DNA of 64,000 nucleotides, from positions 84,612-148,611 of the forward strand of contig QANU01101609.1 of the NCBI GenBank assembly GCA_003254905.1, given 5' to 3'. Position 1 is the stretch's first letter; each line of letters opens with the position of its first letter. The notes under the pieces were generated by a model that did no database searches, was not told the DNA's origin, and saw only the letters and a list, made by a program, of their open reading frames with translations. Source of the stretch: Nissolia schottii (lineage: Eukaryota > Streptophyta > Magnoliopsida > Fabales > Fabaceae). A program made the translations under genes and the position numbers. Of the stretch, positions 12,400-25,044 are shown piece by piece.

Positions 12400-12560
12400 C
12401 TTAGATAACTACATTCACATAAATGTGAGGTTCGTATGATAGACAAATAAAAGTGACAACTCTTGAACAACCATAATCCCTACATTTATGTGAGTGTAAT
12501 TGTTCAAGAGTTGTCACTCTTATTGTCATCATAGAAGCACCCCTCATTGTGAGACTTAAT
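12400..12560. repeat. Long near-perfect hairpin
   Basis: The arm 12446-12470 (aataaaagtgacaactcttg then aacaa) pairs with 12500-12524 at 24 of 25 positions around a 29-base loop. Weaker pairing continues outward to about 12420 and 12556. No coding content. It could be a compact MITE or a small-RNA precursor. Confidence 0.75.
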
Positions 12561-12843
12561 TTCATCACTACGTTAACTTTCCTAGCCTAATCGCAAATTT
12601 CTTGCAGCCGTTGCCTTCATTTATAATTAAAAGTTAAAATGTTTACACTATTATCCAATTAAATTATTTTATATACATACTTTTCATGTAATGGATGAAG
12701 AGTTAACTATTTTTTTGTTCATGTGACATAATTTAATCAATTTAACTCAGCTTGATGCATGTTTTTTTAAGCTTTGAAAAATATATTATGAATGTTGCTA
12801 ATTCAAAAGATAATAAACAAAAAATAACCGTGAAAGACACAAA

Positions 12844-13935
12844 TAGAGGTGGGAATAGATCAAATTAGGTTAGGCCAAGCTCTTTATAGACCAGGCCTGC
12901 GTTATAATTATTGGATTTGAACTTGACCCGTGGCTTATAGTAGGTTTTTTTTTTGGGCCTAAGTCTGACTTGTGTCAAGGCCTAGCTTGATCTATGGCTT
13001 GATTATAAGGTATGTTAATCTAGAAAATTAAGCATAAAGACAATGGAAGATTGAAAGAAAATTGTATGCCCAAAACAATATTCCTTCCAGGTCTAAAAAT
13101 AAAATAATGAAAGTTACCTATAATTTTTTCTTTGCATTTTTAATCATTAACCAAAAACGGATTTGTAAGAAGATAAAATAATACATAATGAAATAAGTTT
13201 AGATAAGAAAAAACAAAAAAGAATATCGGAGAATTTTTATAAACATTGGAGTTGAGGCAAGAGATTTCAACTACCAAATCAATTAGGTAATCTGCACTGG
13301 GACAAGAGGCAAATGACGACAAATCAAACGGTTAATTGCTAGGTCTTTGCGAAGTCAAGGTGGAGGACAACAAAACTGTGATGGACGATGTGGAGTCATG
13401 AACATGGGACGATGCAAAGGTGGACGACGTTGATGCTGGATGGAGAAGGTGTGCAATGTGGATGACGTTTGGGGTCTTCTTAGGTAGAGTTGGTTGACGA
13501 AGTTCCAAACTGAGTGAAGCTGTGCAACCTCTGCTTTGTTTAATTGAACAAATGAGAGATAAGGTTAAGTAGATTTAACCAGGGAATAAAGATTTACATT
13601 TTTTTTTTGTAAAAATAGTTGTAGTTAAGTTATAAAAAGTTAAATATTCAATAGTTATAACAACAAGTTGTCTAGCAGAGTGGTTGATGGTGTGTTTTCA
13701 CATTGTCATGAACACAAGTTTGAATATGTGTTAAAGGCAATTTTAATTTTTCAAACTATAACTGTAAATGCTTATAAATAGCTTATCCTGATAGACTTAG
13801 TAAGTCTTGTAAACAACTTAGGTTAAATAGGCTTTTAAAAGAGTCTAAACTTAACTTATTTTTTTAAATAGGTCTGACTTGGATAGATCTAGCTGTAGGC
13901 CCCTTATTGGGTAGCCTAGCATATTTCCACCGCTA
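12844..13935. mobile_element. hAT-type non-autonomous element, 1092 bp
   Basis: Left end tagaggtgggaatagatc and right end tttccaccgcta are imperfect inverted repeats. Flanks gacacaaa (12836-12843) and aacacaaa (13936-13943) form a 7-of-8 target duplication, as expected for hAT superfamily insertions. Subterminal GGCCTGRC/GRCCTAG tracts (aggccaagc, ccaggcctgc, gtaggcccctta) are typical of this plant group. The middle has a GC-richer segment around 13310-13540 (gatggacgatg, gtggacgacg) and a tRNA-like piece near 13672 (tagcagagtggttgatgg). No transposase. Confidence 0.8.
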
Positions 13936-13943
13936 AACACAAA

Positions 13944-15890
13944 TTTTGGTATTGCGTAATTTATTGTTATTTACATTAAAGTATCAATATATTTTTTTTA
14001 CATTATTTTCTTCGTATATATTAACACTTTGTTATGACATGATATTATTCAGTTGTTTCTGTTTAACTTAATTTTTTTTTTGGGGGTACGTTGGAAAAGA
14101 TTTTTTTTAGTATTGGTCATGTTAAAATGGAAATTTGTGTCACTTTAAAACTTCTAAATTAGTGGATAACAAAAGGGTCGATGGTGAAAATAATGAAATA
14201 TTGGTTGAGAAATTATGGTGCGTGTGAGATAAACAGTGATAAAATTTTCAATATTGTTGTGACCCATATACATTCCCATAAATTATTCTTTTCTTTTTTT
14301 AATGTGTAAGAAAGTAAAGACAACTAGTCTAAGGTCTTAAAAGGAAATTTACTGTTAAATTGTCAATGACAATTTTTTTTAATTTTAAATACTACAACCT
14401 GTATAATTGTGCTTTTCATTCATTTTCAACTCTAAATACTATGTTTTGTCCGAACTTTCTAATAAAAATAAAAAATATAAAAAAATAACATTTATTTTTC
14501 TTCACTTTTTTTTAAAAAACTTTTTGTAACCTTTTTTTATTAAATTAATCTTGTTTTCTTTAAAATCATTTCAAATTTAAATTTCTAACCTTTTAGATCA
14601 TATTTTTAAATCATAGGAGAAGGAATTCGTCCTCCCTATTTTTCATGACACAAAGATATATAATGCAGGAAAAAGATTTTTTACATATCTATGACCTTAA
14701 TAAATTTATAATCTTATAATATGTTCTATTGAAAAAAATTATGAATGTATAGGTGTTTTGTCTGAAATCGCCACCCTCTATAGCAATTTTAGACATCTAA
14801 TTTTTTTTATTGTCTGAAATCGCATTGTACAGTGGCGATTTCAGAAATTTGCCCACACTTTCGTAATTTTTCATTCCAGCCCATATATTCAAAAAAATTT
14901 CCCCCAAAAGGAAGCAGGTTAATAGTTATTATAATTATAAATGGGGAAAAATAACAAGTTGGCGGAAGTTGGTGAGGATGGGGCAAGAAAGTTACGAGAA
15001 CGACAAAAAAGAAAGTTCACGGAGATGGGAATCATTGGAAGAGTTGTGAGAGTAAATTAAACGAAAAAGACCAACTGCCATGGATGTGATTAAAGTCGAC
15101 AGGTAAAATATTATGCCCAAGTTGATATATAGATGAAATTACTGAACAGTCCTTGTATAAGTTTCTTTTATGTATGGCCTTTATTTATAGATAAAATATA
15201 GTGACTTGCCAGATGTTGACGTCATATATATCTTCTCTCCCTCTGTTTTTCTCACGCACACTAGCTGAATTAATTAGCTAGTGTCCCGCACTTATTTTAT
15301 AAGTACATTACTAATTTCATTTGATAAGTTTATCAATATTCAATTAATCTTGAGGGGTGAAAATATGGATTGTATTTCAATACATATAATAATATAGGAA
15401 TGTGAAAGACGGGCGGGGCTTGAGCATTTTTTCAGGTCCAATACTAAAAAAATAATTTTATAATTCAAATTTATAGTTTTTGCGTCATAAAACAACATAA
15501 AATGGCATACTTAATCTAAGATTTACATAAGTAAAATTAAAAACGGTATTTTAATTCAATCCAAGACCCTTAAAAATTACAAAAAAAATAATAAATAAGT
15601 CATAATTTTTTTCATGTTACTTACACCATGTTAAAAAAGAAATAAGATGATTACACTCATTTTTTCTCTTCTATTTTAGGAAAAAATATTAAAGAAATAA
15701 TTGTAACAAAAAAAATAAATAAAAGAGAAGGTAATGAAATTAGACTATCAAACTCAATTAAATTCTTGTTTTTTTCTATTTTGGTTTAGATATTCAGAAT
15801 TTTTAGGAGGACAAATAAGAAAAAAAATTATTTTTTATAAAAAAAATTAAAATTTAAGGGTGGCGATGACCCCCTCAACCATGACGGGAG
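13944..15890. other. AT-rich intergenic stretch, no gene seen
   Basis: Stop-rich in all frames. Apart from the short inverted motif at 14.76-14.86 kb I see nothing recognisable. Confidence 0.6.
14762..14855. repeat. Short inverted motif around 'gtctgaaatcgccac'
   Basis: gtctgaaatcgccaccct at 14760, tgtctgaaatcgca at 14813 and the inverse tggcgatttcaga near 14838 form direct and inverted copies within 100 bp. It resembles, in style, the TTCGCCA palindromes of the 36 kb MULE-type element, but ends are not visible. Confidence 0.45.
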
Positions 15891-15947
15891 CTACTTGTGG
15901 TAAAAAAGTTTTATATTGTTATCAAATCATATAACAATACGGTATTG

Positions 15948-16620
15948 CTACATGTACACTCCTTATACTTGACACCGTATTGTCACCCACAACATATGCA
16001 CTCATCTGCGTGTTTGTCAACCACTCACCCACAAGTATTTTTCAATCGCCTTCGGCCGCAACCCTCACACTCACCCATGTATTTCTCAACCACCTGCCAG
16101 ACCCTACATCTGTCTAATATTTTGCTACTAATATTCACAAGCACAGAACGTTGACACTAATATTGACAAAGGAAATATAATTTCAGTACAAAAACTTTAA
16201 CAATGTAGGTGCACAAACATTAATAACATGAAAAACACATTATTATGTGAACAATTTTAGTACACAAACTTTAACAATGTAAGCACACAAACATTAACAA
16301 CATTGGTGCACAACCATTAAAAACATTAAAAAGACATATTACCTTATGAACAATTTTAATGCACAAACTTTAACAACGTAGATCCACAAACATTAATAAC
16401 ATAAAAAACACATTATCCTAAAAACAATTTCAGTGCACACATTTCTAAAACAATAATGCACAAACTTTAACAATGTAACTGCACAAATATTAACAACATG
16501 AGTGCATAAACATTAACAATATGAAGAACATATTATTCTGTGAACAATTTTAGTGCACACAATTCTAAAACAATAGTGCACAAACTTTAACAATGTAAGC
16601 GCACAACAACATGATGAACA
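15948..16620 (-). repeat. Degenerate TTTGTGCA repeat field, minus orientation
   Basis: The reverse complement of TTTGTGCA, tgcacaaa, recurs many times with spacer words aacattaacaacat and acaattttagtgcac at about 35-45 bp intervals. The left edge, gctacatgtacactcctta at 15948, resembles the terminal repeat of the 53.8 kb element. No right end was found. No coding potential. Confidence 0.7.
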
Positions 16621-16937
16621 TTCAAAACGAAGAGAATATATCAATGTGTGATGATGATTCTGTAATAAAATGAAGAACGGTGAAGAGGAAGAAGAAGACT
16701 GTGTGAAGAATCGAAGAAGAGGAGGGTTGGAGCAAGTAAAAACTCAAATAACTTTTTTACGTTTTAGTATTAGAAACACACATTTTTTTTCATGTTTTCC
16801 GTACATTAAAGCTAGTAGCAGTATGAGTGACAAATTTTGGGTGTATTCTAATCATTTTTTATAACCATATATGCATGGAAATTTTTGAATTAATGATAGT
16901 ATATAATTAAGTAGATGACAATGTAACATTATTTTAA
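16621..16937. other. Spacer with a short Glu/Arg-rich ORF
   Basis: A 64-codon ORF (16670-16864, plus) starts with a run of Glu codons (gaagaggaagaagaagac). It has no recognisable domain and lies between repeats, so I do not call a gene. Confidence 0.5.
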
Positions 16938-17052
16938 CCAATAGGTGTGATATTGTGGTAAGTCACCTTGTCCATTAATCATGTTCGTGTGAGTTCAATC
17001 TTCACTCAGATTATCACGGCTGCCAGTGGACATCCTAAGTAAAAAAAAAATG
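16938..17052 (+). mobile_element. SINE with target-site duplication
   Basis: A 115 bp unit with A-box-like (gtgatattgtggtaagtca) and B-box-like (gtgagttcaatct) segments ends in an A10 tract. It is bounded by tgtaacattattttaa (16922-16937) and tgtagcattattttaa (17053-17068), a 15-of-16 match. That is the expected footprint of LINE-mobilised SINE insertion. Confidence 0.8.
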
Positions 17053-17068
17053 TGTAGCATTATTTTAA

Positions 17069-19378
17069 TTATAATAAATTAAAATTTATATATCTATATA
17101 TGTATATCCACACACACGTGTTTTTTTTTGGGGGGAGGGGGCACGGGGTTGATCGAGCTGCTGTGGCTTTGGTCCCTTTCCTACAAAGCCTACAATCGAA
17201 TTGATTTGAGTTATTTAAATTTTTAATAATAAGATTTAGGTATTGGTGATTTAATAGAAATTTAAAATTTAAAATAAAAAACGAATTTGAACATCATGGG
17301 GGCGATTCTATAGCAGTTTGAACCGTTTCCTTCGCTTAAGCAAAACGTATTTGCGTAAGCCATTACGCAATTGGTAAAATTTCTTTTTTTCTTTTTCTTT
17401 TTCTTTTTCATTGACACATCTAAGTTCTTTCTATTGACTCTTGCTAGGTCCATATTTATCAATTGTATTTATCAGTGTAGGTCCATATTTCATCCTTCTT
17501 GTGCACGGGTATCGATCACGTTAAATATACAAATATAACAAAAATATGCATATAATTAATATATTTTATTTTATGAATTTATTTGAAGTAGATTATTAAA
17601 ATTAAATACTAAAAATAAATTATTGAAGTAATTGATAATAACAATAAAATGAGTTCAAGTTCAATTCGTTAGGTTAACTTTTTTTAGTCTAACAAAATAT
17701 TTTTTACCCATCTGGTTGGATCAACCTAGCCCACGTATGAACACAAGGTTGAGCGAGTTTGACCAGTGGGTTAAAAAATTTCTTTTAATTATTTTTTTAT
17801 AGTTTTTTTTGTGTTACTTTAAATATTTTTTCTTAAATGTCTTTAATTATAAAATATCAACATATGTTATATGAATATTATTTTGTAGTACTAAAAGTAA
17901 AAATTTTTTATAATTATTATTTAATTATTTTAATACAATATTAAAGAGTTGATTTATTTACAAATAAAATTTCTAATTATTATTTTTATTTTTCATCAAC
18001 TCGTGGGCCTAACCGCCTAAAATAGAGTGGGTTGTCATATTTAACTCACCTTTAATCATTAACGTAACTCATCTTGTTTACAATTTGATTAATACTTTAT
18101 TTAATATATGACCCAATTTTTAAAATTATTTGATTATATCCTTTAAAAGAAACCCAAATTGAATATTAAGTAGATTAATACAAAGCAAAAAAAAAATGCC
18201 TTTAAGTTAAATAAAAAACTATACATGTGTTCTCCAATGAATTGAGCAACACCATAGTAAAGCACTTACCTTATAATGCAATGAGGAAAAATGTGGCATT
18301 AAGAGCGTCGATCTCATTTAATTATTTTTTTATTTTAAAGAATAAAAAATTAACCTTATATTTTGTCACACATTTTTTATTTGGATAATGATTAAAACTA
18401 TTAAAATGTTTTTATAGATTTTTCAAATGTTGTTGATTTCTCTCCCATGGTAAGAGTTTAAAGTTCTTTTCTTTTCAGGAAATTTTATTGATTGACAGTG
18501 TAAAAAAAATTTATACTGTTGGTGAACAGAAATTAAAGTCTCCATAATAATTGCTAATTTCTTTTGTTACCATTTTATTTTCATTTTGCATAATTTCACT
18601 CATAAATACAGATTTATAATGTTTTAATTAAGATATATTAATAAAATTAGTAATGTTGAAAGTCTAATTATGTTATGAAATCAAAAAACTGTTAATTTAG
18701 TTATTTTTAATTCCTATTATTTTTAAGGTGCCTTAAATAATTATATTATTATATCATTAAATAGTTATATCATATATAATATGAATTATATAGTATTAAG
18801 ATTTATTAAGTGATATGATTTTTATTCTTTATCAAGTCATATCCTATTATATAGTCATATAATATGACTTATATAGGATTGAGAACGTTAAAATGATACG
18901 ATTTTAAAAATAATTTTAATACTCAAATATTTGTTTTGGTGCTAATAATTCTCAAATATTGTTAATAAATAAGTCGAACAACAATGTTATATTTATGTAA
19001 ATGATTGCTCAAATTCTCTTTGGCTTTGAGTGAATAGTTGGGATTAAATCAAGGATTTGATATTGTAATTGACTTTTTCATTCTCGCTTTGCTTTTTTTA
19101 TTTATAAATTATGGCTTAAAAAAATAATGATCTATTAATACTACACACTGACATATCTATCTAAAATTCACAATTATTATAAAGTTGTCATCAAATTGAA
19201 ATGTAAAATTGACAATTTCACATGGGATGATAGGAACAATGTCTTCTAATATGAAATGTAGAAATGGTTCTAAATATTTAACTTGTATATATAACAACAC
19301 TAATCAAGCCACTTCTTTGAATGTCGATCAAAATAAACCAATTCAACATGGAAATATCCTAACTAATAATCTATGACA
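17069..19378. other. AT-rich intergenic stretch with possible decayed hAT MITE
   Basis: No gene seen. Between about 17650 and 18070 the words ggttggatcaacctagccca and gggcctaaccgcc suggest a decayed GGCCTA-type MITE, but no paired ends were found. The rest is A/T-rich. Confidence 0.5.
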
Positions 19379-19386
19379 CCATCCAC

Positions 19387-20232
19387 TAGGGCCGTCAAAA
19401 TGAGTCTGGCTCGTTTACCCCGTTAAATGGACGGGCTTTACATGTAAAAAATAGGCCCGTGAAAATTTGAAGAAAAAAATTGGCCCGGCCCATTTAGGCC
19501 TAGCACGCTAGGCTCACGGGCTAGCCCGTGAGCCCGTGAAATATTTTTTTTATTTATAAAAAAAATAATTTTTTAAAAGTTTCATTTTGGACTCTAAATT
19601 TTATTTTGGAGTTTATGAGTTTACTTATAATTGAGCATGTTTAACTATTTGTTATGCTTAACTACTTAATTATATTTATATTGCTATACAGTTGAAGTGT
19701 TATGATATAGATATTGATAAATTTTGCATTCTATTCCTTCAATGAGTGCCTACGCCCTACAAGTTGATATATACTTTCAAACCTTGTTTATTATTGATTA
19801 ATCTACGAGAAAGAATTCCAATTGTGTTTTTTATCAATAACATAACAATACTCACATCAATGTTATATGCCGTTATTTAATTAATGAAAGTTGTATTAAT
19901 TCATAAATCGATTTCAAATAACATTTGAAAGCATTTGATATCTTTCAAGTAAGATAGTTGAAGGAACAAAAAAGATAATATAATATCGCAATCAACCATT
20001 TAAACTATTTTTTTCTAATTAATTAATAGATAGACGATAAAAAATAGTTAAAAATGATTGCGCATACTTACTCACAACTTTGTACTTAAATCATAAAAAA
20101 TAAACTAAAATTTTAATTTTTTTTTAAATAAACGGGTTAGTGGGCTGACCCGTTTAGGCCTGCGGACCGATCATAAACGAGCCGGATCCTAAAAATATGC
20201 ATAATTTTGGCCCGGCTCGTTTGACACCCCTG
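19387..20232. mobile_element. hAT-type MITE, 846 bp, GGCCCG-rich ends
   Basis: Left end tagggccgtcaaaatgagtc and right end ggctcgtttgacacccctg are imperfect inverted repeats. Flanks ccatccac (19379-19386) and ccaaccac (20233-20240) match at 7 of 8, the hAT-sized duplication. Both subterminal regions are full of GGCCCG, CCCGTTTA and AGCCCGTGA words. The middle 500 bp is AT-rich with no ORF. Same family as the 47.66 kb element. Confidence 0.85.
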
Positions 20233-20240
20233 CCAACCAC

Positions 20241-21774
20241 TAAAGAAGCTTCCTCTTCCTTGGGGAGTTACCTGCACAAAATTGATGATAACCAAAACTC
20301 TATTATAATAATCATACCAAAAAATCTGCAACAATGACAAATTTCTTAGCATCCTTATCATTAATCAAGGAATATAGTCATGAAAGAGCAAAAAAGTCGA
20401 TCAACGATTTCATAACATCCTAATCACCATCAATGGATCAAAGATTTCATATTTTTAATTTTAACCATACGAATACATTCACCTGGTCGTGAAAGAGTAA
20501 AAAAGTTGACATCATAATCCGTAATAATGAGAAGGCCTTATTCCTATGACATGTTAGCATAACCATGAGAAATAAAATAAAGAAATAAGACGTTTATGCA
20601 AACACAACCATGAAAAAAAAAAGACATAAATCAATGAACGTTACCCAAAATCGACGTAATTTTGTTATAATAGTTTGTGAATAATATCGCCCTCGAGTTC
20701 TGCATTTGATACAATTGTGAGCACATGAATCTACATTGTTTCAAAATAGTTAATAATACATAAAGCAAATAGAAGTCTAGTGCCAAAACATAATACAAAG
20801 TCTTTCCAAACAGACCCTTCTAGGTACTTGAAACTTTGTTAAACTTTCTTTCAACCTTTCTTCATTTTATTTGTCATTTGATGGTCATGGCTCTAATATA
20901 TTTAGTTGTATTTTTTTTTTCGCAGATAAATTGATTAACATATGATTTTGGCAATGACGAGAGGAAGAATTGAAATTGATTAACATTTGGTTTTCCTTTT
21001 GTGCTAGACTGTTTTTGTTGTTACTGTGGTAATTGACTTCTTCCTAATGCTGGTCTGAATCTTATAACAAATTTACTAAATTGTGATAATTTTATTATGC
21101 AACTAATATTGTGATAGTAGTAGCTTTTAGTGTAATTCTCACTAGTTCTACCCTACCCTCATCGTAGGAGGCAACAATTGAGCAAGTTCTTCCTATTTTC
21201 CTTAACCTTTTGAAGGATGAACTTCTTGATGTGCGTCCGAACATCATCAGCAAGCTTGATCAAGTGAATTAGGTTGGTGACCTTTTATAGGTTCTGGAGT
21301 TGTTTTAATTTTTGGAATGCTTTGATATTATCTTCTATCTTAGGCATTCTGGAGTGATAGTATCTCATGAGTGCTGAGTTAGTATCCCTAAGAATTGATT
21401 GAATGTTAGTCTCTTTTTTCTTCTTTGGAACAAAGGTTACATATCATTACAACTAACATCCAATTCTTCTTGTTATTAGAATTTCAAACTTAGTTGTTGT
21501 AAAACGACATTATACTTAATATATAATCATAATTATTTACTTATAAGAAATTTTTTAGCTTAAGGAATGTAATTTACTTGCTAGTTTACGATCTTTTGTT
21601 GATTATACTGTAAAGTAATGATAGTTATGTTTCTTACTGTGAGTTTAATAGAATGAACTTGAATGTTTATTGTGAAATTGAATGGTATTTTCATTTGAAT
21701 TGTATGCCATTTTTTAATATTTCTTTTGATAAAAAGATTAAAATTGGCAGTAATAATAATTGTTGTAGCAAAAT
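20241..21774. other. Intergenic stretch, nothing recognised
   Basis: No ORF with domain content, no clear repeat ends. Confidence 0.6.
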
Positions 21775-22145
21775 CTCATGCAAAATTTATGTGTGAAATT
21801 ATCTGCGAATTTTACCCGCAAAACTTCTTGTGAATTTTACTTGTGAACTCTCATGCAAAAATTACTTGTGTAATTTCTATTTCCTTGCACATTTTACTTG
21901 GAGTATTTTTTGCAAATTGTACTTGCAAAATTTCTTGCGAATTTTACCTACAAAATTTAAGAAACATTTTACACGCAATTTTTTTTTGCGAATTTTACTT
22001 GTAAAATTTCCTGTGAATGTTACTTATGAAATTTCATGCGAACGTTATCTGCGAAATTTCTTTCGAATGCTACATGCGAAATTTCTTTCGAATGTTACCT
22101 GCAAAATTTCATGCGAATGTTACTTGCGGAGTTTCTTAAAAAATC
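21775..22145. repeat. 25 bp minisatellite, about 14 degenerate copies
   Basis: The unit is close to gcgaaatttcttgcgaatg followed by ttactt. Unit starts fall at 21818, 21843, 21868, 21900, 21925, 21950, 21975, 22001, 22026, 22051, 22076, 22101 and 22126. The phase is 25 except for one 7-base insertion (21868 to 21900) and one single-base slip (21975 to 22001). A 129-codon ORF across it is a by-product of the repeat. Confidence 0.85.
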
Positions 22146-23108
22146 GCATAAAAATTTGTAACAAAATTCCTCTCAAGCACCTGCTACTCACAACAAAAAT
22201 TATATGCAAAATTTTTTAAGTTTCATGCAAAAAAATATGCAATTAATTATCTGCCAATTTTGAATTCGCATCTACCAATTACCTGCAAATTTTTAGCCCA
22301 AATTCGCAGCAAATTTTGCAAGTAATGAACATTATTTTAGTAGTAATAGAAAAAGGAGAATAATAAATATGGGTTAAATAAGAACTCAAAATAAATGAGA
22401 AAAAAAAAGAAAAGAAATTAAGAGATGTATTAAAAAATAAATGGGAAAAATAAACGGCGCATGAATTTTCTATTTTGTGTAAAGAAGCAATTAGTTTTCT
22501 TTGATGTATGGAAAAATTCAGAAAATAAGGGATGAAATTTGATTTTTTATTATTGTGATTTTTTTAATTCTTTATATAGTATATTAGATTAAAAAATAAA
22601 AAAATAATTCATTATTTAGAAAATCAGATTTCGTATTTTGCAAATACTTAAAAAAAACAATTAATTCTTGGAAAATCATAGAAAGTTTGTAATTATCTTT
22701 TATTTATTATTATGATTAGATTTTTTTTAAAATGATACGTTGATATAAAAAAAATAATTAATACATTTAGAATTTTATAATTCTTTTAGAATTACGAACT
22801 TGATCAATTCATTTAATCTGATCTGTTGATTTTGAATTGATTAATGACATCCGTTGATTATGTTAGCAAAAATTATGAATCGTGCGGCAATTAATTAGGG
22901 AGAGAGCCACATCAGCGGCAATTAATGAAAATTCCATCAACTGTATATTATATATAAGATATGGAAAGGTGCGCAACAATTTGTATCCTTCATTTGATTT
23001 GTTAGTTTCCCTCGTGTTATTTGCTTTCCTCGGCATATTTGAAAATTCGTCAATCGATATGAATATGTTTGTTATCAAGTCATTTTCAGATTTCAACTCT
23101 TACTATTT
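22146..23108. other. AT-rich intergenic stretch, no gene seen
   Basis: Traces of the 25 bp unit (ctgcaaattttt) continue to about 22330. The overlapping short ORFs at 22863-23121 on both strands show no domain. Confidence 0.55.
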
Positions 23109-23245
23109 GTGGCTAGCGTGATAAACACCATGGAAGGAATTTCTTTTATAATATACAAAATTTGTTACTTTCCTAGCAACTGTATTAAATTTTGTGGAAA
23201 GCTTATCTTTACAAATTCCTTCCGGCTCAAAATAAATTTAAAAAT
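23109..23245. repeat. Intact copy of a repeat that is split at 25.6/32.3 kb
   Basis: This stretch reads without interruption through ccatggaaggaatttctttt, ataatatacaaaatttg, tagcaactgtattaaatttt, cttatctttacaaattcctt and ggctcaaaataaattt. The same words occur, in order, partly at about 25588-25612 and partly at about 32311-32405. Family unknown. Confidence 0.7.
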
Positions 23246-23579
23246 AAAAAGAAAAAAAGGGACGAGTACTCGCAGTCATAGAGGGGCCGCTCTACCTACC
23301 TACCCTTAGTCTCGAAGTGAGCCCTAATGTACTATTCAGGTGTTGCACTTTTTCATTGGGCATCTAAGTCTTTTAATTTTTATTTTAAAAAAAAAAGTCT
23401 CAATTGACTTTTAAATATGTTAAACATTATTTTTGTTAGTCCTTCCACTTTTAAAATATTCAAAAATTAATACAAATAATATTTAAAAAGTTTAAAAATT
23501 AATTGAGAACTTTTTTTTGAGTTAAAAGAGTAACGTAAACATCAATAAAAAATTTAAAAACTAATTGTGACATTCACCT
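23246..23579. other. Spacer, nothing recognised
   Basis: Contains gaggggccgctctacctacc at about 23281, otherwise AT-rich with no gene. Confidence 0.5.
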
Positions 23580-24060
23580 TTTTTTCCTTTTCCCCCTCTT
23601 TGCCAAACTTCTCCCTCTCTCCTTGAGAACCCTAGCTAGATCTCAAAAAATAGGGATCCACAAGCATCTCTCCTTATGCGCCTCTCTTTCTCCCTTACTT
23701 TCACCGTAAAACATTACAAAGGACACGCCGCCTGCTCTTGCTTGGCTTGTGCTTCTTTCCTTGCGATTCCATGATGGCACTATCAGTGCTGTTGTAAAGC
23801 CGCTTAGTGTTGTGGAGTCTTGTCGAACTCGTTGATGGGGATATATTTCCACCTCCAAATGTTTCCTGGGTTGTGGAGCAAAGCGGTTTTAGCAGAGGAA
23901 GGATGGTCCTAGGGTTATGGTGGTGGGAAGAAGAATCTAACGGCGATGTCGAACGTGTTGTGGTAGGGCCGCCTGAATTATGGCGATGTTGGGGTTTGTG
24001 CTCGTGCGTGGAGTCTGTTGTTGTTCTCAAGGTGTTTCTACTATCTGTTGTCTTTTAACT
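23580..24060. other. GC-richer island with overlapping ORFs, unresolved
   Basis: Both strands are open for 80-109 codons (minus 24030-23701, plus 23807-24058). The minus frame is rich in Ser/Thr/His, and gagaaccctagc just upstream resembles plant leader sequence. No domain is recognisable on either strand and there is no clear splice pattern. It may be a captured gene fragment or an old transposon piece. Confidence 0.35.
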
Positions 24061-24625
24061 AGAAATGAGTTTGTTCGAGTTTAGAGCAACGAGTTATCGT
24101 TTCAATGGATGCTTAGAGTGTTGTTATCTTGTTTTGTCTCATAGTGTTAGCATGGTCTCTATCCAATACTCTCTTCTATTTAAAATAGTTGTACACCTTC
24201 CTATTTTGGTATGCTTTAAAATAGTTATCCTTATTAAGTTTAGACATCATTAATGATTTCTTTTCTTAACATACTCTTATTAAATAAACTCTCTCTCTTA
24301 TACTTATCCACTATAATAACTCTAATTATCCATTATAAATAAGGACAACTAGGTAAAATACTATCAATTTTTTTTTACTTTCATATCTTTTAATTATTTT
24401 TTTAATACTCACGTAAAACAGAAAGTGGACAACTATTTTAATCGAAAAGATTATATAATAGTATCAATGTTATTTATAGTGTGTTTTATGTTTCTCTTAT
24501 GGTTTGGTTGTTATGTTTGTGTGCCATTAATATAATGATTTTGGTTTAGGTGGTGTTTTCTAGATTTTGATGCTTAGTATCCGTCTCTTTGTTTTCGAGT
24601 TGTTGTTATATGTTTTTTTTTTCTC
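24061..24625. other. Spacer, nothing recognised
   Basis: T-rich DNA with short ORFs lacking domain content. Confidence 0.5.
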
Positions 24626-25018
24626 CTTAAACTTTTGCTTGGATGAGGAAAGAAAATAGAAAGAAAGAAAATGAAGAGAAGAGAACACAAAAAGAATAGT
24701 CATTTTCTTTTTTATTGTTTGAATGAAGAGAAAATGAATAGAAAGAAAATTTGAAATCATATTAAATGACATTTTAATCCTTACTTTAATTAATGGGTTG
24801 AAAGATAAGTATGGATAGAGTTGTCATTTCAAATAAAACACTAACTTTTCATAATTTTCTTTTCAATTGTGGAGAGAAAACATTTTTGTGGAGTCTGCAT
24901 CCCTTTTTTCTTTCTTCCATATTTTCTCTACGCATTCAAACAAAAGAAAATGACACAATCTCTCCATTTTCTTTTTCTTGTAATTCTCTTCATCCAAGCA
25001 AAGCATAAAAGTTTTTAG
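24626..25018. mobile_element. Palindromic MITE, about 390 bp
   Basis: Left aaacttttgcttggatgagg pairs with right ttcatccaagcaaagcat followed by aaaagttttt. An inner pair, gtcattttctttttta ... gtttgaatgaag at 24701-24726 with cattcaaacaaaagaaaatg at about 24932, extends the symmetry. No ORF of note. Confidence 0.7.
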
Positions 25019-25044
25019 GGCTTACCAATTGTTTATTTAAAAAT

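Noticed and set aside
13665..13740. Possible tRNA-like piece inside the hAT element
   Set aside because: A-box-like and B-box-like words are present but decayed; no tail or duplication, so kept only as a remark.
21830..22219. 129-codon plus-strand ORF
   Set aside because: It is the reading of the 25 bp minisatellite; residues repeat with the array and no domain is present.
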